From Pseudonocardia autotrophica (lineage in GTDB: Bacteria; Actinomycetota; Actinomycetes; Mycobacteriales; Pseudonocardiaceae): DNA of 12,261 bases. The stretch lies in NCBI RefSeq assembly GCF_000717175.1, contig NZ_JNYD01000060.1:1-12261 (forward strand), in the 5' to 3' direction. Shown piece by piece: positions 10,634 through 12,261 of the stretch. Position 1 is the stretch's first letter. The number at the start of each line of letters is the position of its first letter. Both the position numbers and the translations under genes were made by a program. Under the pieces are notes generated by a model. That model saw only the letters and a program-made list of their open reading frames with translations, was not told where the DNA came from and did not search any database.

Positions 10634-12142
10634 TCATAGGAAGATCGTGGCGGAAGCGCTGGACGCGTCAGCGGGGCTCCTCGGGAGGCGCAGCCGGAAC
10701 AGCGCCCCACCGAGCGTCGAGTCGAGCACCTCGACGCTGCCGTGGTGCACCGCCACGATCTCCCGGACGATCGCGAGTCCGAGGCCCGCGCCGCCGTCCG
10801 ACCGGGCTCGGGCCTCGTCGAGCCGCACGAACCGCTCGAAGACGCGGCCGCGGTCCTCGGGCGGGACGCCGGGGCCGTCGTCGGCGACGTCGACCACCGC
10901 GTCGGGTCCCTCGGCCCGCAGCGTGACCAGCACCCGCGAGTCGGCGTGCCGGCGCGCGTTGTCGACCAGGTTCCGCACCGCCCGGATCAGCTGCGCCCGG
11001 TCCCCGGAGACCCGGACGGGCTCGGCGCGGACCTCGGGGGCCACACCGCCGACGTCGGACGGGCGGCCGCGCTCGGCCTCCACGATCTCGTCGAGGTCGA
11101 CGTCCTCGCGGCGCGGCTGCAGCCCGCGCTCGTCGGAGCGGGCGAGCAGGAGGAGCCCGTCGACCAGCCGGTCGAGGCGGCCCGCCTCACCGCGCAGGGT
11201 CCGGACGGTCGACGCGTCGGACTCGTCCACCGAGCCGGCCAGCAGCTCCAGGCCCGACGCGATCGTGGCGAGCGGGCTGCGCAGCTCGTGGCTGGCGTCG
11301 GCGACGAACCGCCGCTGGGTGGTCTGCGCGCTCTCCAGCCGGCCGAGCATCTGGTTCATCGTCTCGGCGAGGCGGCCGACCTCGTCGCGGGCCGGCGGGA
11401 CGGGCACGCGCGTGCCGAGGTCCCGGTCGGACATGCTCGCCACCCGCGCGCGCATCGCCTCGACCGGGCGCAGGGCCCGTCCGGCGAAGAGATAGGTGAA
11501 GCCGCCGACCAGCACCACCAGCACCGGGATGCCGACCAGCACCATCGCCAGCACCGTATTGACGGCGCGGTGCAGGAAGTCCAGCGGCTGGGCGGCCAGC
11601 ACGGTGAAGGGCTGGCCGGTCGGCGGGAACTCGAATCCCTTCGCGACGACCAAGACCTCGATTGAGGTGCCCTCATTCAGGGCTATCCAGGTGGAGCCTG
11701 CAACCTTGACGTCTTCTGGTGGGGCGAGAAGGTCGGACATCAAGGGGTACTCGGGCAGCGGGTCGGAAGAGCCAATGTTCTGGATATCCGGCGGGCGTTG
11801 CGGGTCGTTGTTGTAGTCGGTCACGACCTCGATCAGGTCGGACCGCTTGCCGGTGGCCTGGACGGCGTTGCGTTTGACGTCCTCGGTGTCGGCGAAGTTC
11901 GCCGCGACCCGCTCGCCGAGCTGGGTGGCCTGCTGCGTGGCGGCGTTAACCAGCTGCATCCGCAGCAGCGCGTTGAGCCCAAGCACCAGGATCACGCCCG
12001 CGACGACCAGCACGACCCCGACAGCCAGGGCGGCCGCGAGTGCCGAGGCTGTGCGAACCCCCAATCGCCGACGCCACCGACCCCACCGACCACCGCCGCG
12101 GCGCGGGGGCGCGCCACCAACGTGAGGCTGTGCGCGCTTCAC
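10634..12142 (-). CDS. Two-component sensor histidine kinase (HAMP, HisKA, HATPase)
   Basis: The 502-residue product has the classical layout: an Arg-rich cytoplasmic start, membrane helix one (about 34-58), an outer sensor region (about 60-193), membrane helix two (about 195-219), HAMP (about 220-272), a dimerisation domain with the phosphorylated His285 in ASHELRSPL, and an ATPase domain with N box NLVDNA (391-396), G1 DDGPGVPP (421-428), F box VFERF and G2 GAGLGLA (451-457). It senses an outer signal and phosphorylates a response regulator, not present here. The sensor region matches no domain I know. Its distal half (about 11640-11870) is less GC-rich than the kinase core, which may mark faster evolution or exchange. 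The GTG at 12142 has no ribosome binding site, but a TAATCT box lies 6 bases upstream, fitting a leaderless start. The convergent ctaE gene ends 17 bases away. Confidence 0.92.
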   Translation of the reverse strand: MKRAQPHVGGAPPRRGGGRWGRWRRRLGVRTASALAAALAVGVVLVVAGVILVLGLNALLRMQLVNAATQQATQLGERVAANFADTEDVKRNAVQATGKRSDLIEVVTDYNNDPQRPPDIQNIGSSDPLPEYPLMSDLLAPPEDVKVAGSTWIALNEGTSIEVLVVAKGFEFPPTGQPFTVLAAQPLDFLHRAVNTVLAMVLVGIPVLVVLVGGFTYLFAGRALRPVEAMRARVASMSDRDLGTRVPVPPARDEVGRLAETMNQMLGRLESAQTTQRRFVADASHELRSPLATIASGLELLAGSVDESDASTVRTLRGEAGRLDRLVDGLLLLARSDERGLQPRREDVDLDEIVEAERGRPSDVGGVAPEVRAEPVRVSGDRAQLIRAVRNLVDNARRHADSRVLVTLRAEGPDAVVDVADDGPGVPPEDRGRVFERFVRLDEARARSDGGAGLGLAIVREIVAVHHGSVEVLDSTLGGALFRLRLPRSPADASSASATIFL

Positions 12143-12148
12143 CAGGTC

Positions 12149-12154
12149 AGATTA
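12149..12154 (-). promoter_or_regulatory. Candidate -10 box of the histidine kinase gene
   Basis: TAATCT on the minus strand (plus-strand AGATTA) lies 6 bases before the GTG start of the kinase gene, the distance expected for transcription beginning at the start codon. No strong -35 box is visible at the matching distance. Confidence 0.4.
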
Positions 12155-12197
12155 GGAACCTCTGAGCTTGGCCCCTGACGCCGGACACCTGCCCTGA

Positions 12198-12214
12198 GGC
12201 GGACGCCGTCCGCC
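12198..12214. terminator. Perfect hairpin upstream of the kinase gene
   Basis: GGCGGAC and GTCCGCC arms (7 bp) around a 3-base loop. It lies between the kinase start and the window edge, so it could end transcription of a gene beyond the edge or be an operator. No T tract follows on either strand. Confidence 0.35.
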
Positions 12215-12261
12215 GGGAAGGATGTCGTCCGTGCCCGCTCCTCACCCGCCGGAGTTCCGGC

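Noticed and set aside
12139..12261. Minus-strand open frame running in from the window edge and ending with a GTGA overlap at the kinase start
   Set aside because: The overlap resembles a response regulator-kinase operon junction, but the visible 40 residues show no response-regulator C-terminus, and a hairpin and -10-like box lie within it.

Overview
The window is high-GC actinobacterial DNA, most like the Pseudonocardiaceae. The signs are strong G/C third-position bias, frequent GTG starts, several starts that look leaderless, and proteins of actinobacterial type (an Rv3235/DUF6459 protein, a mycobacterial-type CtpG metal ATPase, an actinobacterial CtaE). This taxonomic placement is inference from composition and remembered family resemblance, not from a search.

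The layout is that of an accessory or remodelled region: intact genes alternate with broken ones and with stretches that hold nothing recognisable. From the left: a 5' fragment of an ATP-dependent DNA ligase (minus strand), cut off just after the LDGEL motif; a strong hairpin terminator; an Rv3235-like (DUF6459) gene preceded by an elaborate nested inverted-repeat element; two small coupled genes of unknown function; an empty stretch; and a secreted L,D-transpeptidase on the minus strand.

Divergent from the transpeptidase is the clearest functional unit, a two-gene metal-resistance operon (3650-6248). It encodes an ArsR/SmtB repressor with a CadC-like cysteine set (Cys7, Cys11, Cys59, Cys61) and a CtpG-type P1B ATPase with an SPC membrane motif and a His/Cys-rich tail. 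An imperfect inverted repeat covers the predicted -10 box and start codon of the repressor gene. The proposed logic is that the repressor blocks its own operon, soft or divalent metal binding releases it, and the pump exports the metal.

Beyond the pump lie a frameshifted IS110-type transposase remnant, a membrane-anchored DUF4142 protein whose 3' end runs into that remnant, a probably frameshifted small gene, a small membrane-anchored hypothetical protein, and a GH46 chitosanase whose reading frame is broken near its 3' end. The chitosanase is preceded by a 46-codon ORF that overlaps its start (TGATG). The right end has a solitary cytochrome c oxidase subunit III gene (ctaE) convergent with a two-component sensor histidine kinase whose response regulator is not in the window.

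The least explained item is the nested, cloverleaf-like inverted-repeat element upstream of the DUF6459 gene (1063-1269), parts of which recur on the other side of the same gene (425-458). No CRISPR array, rRNA or tRNA gene was seen.
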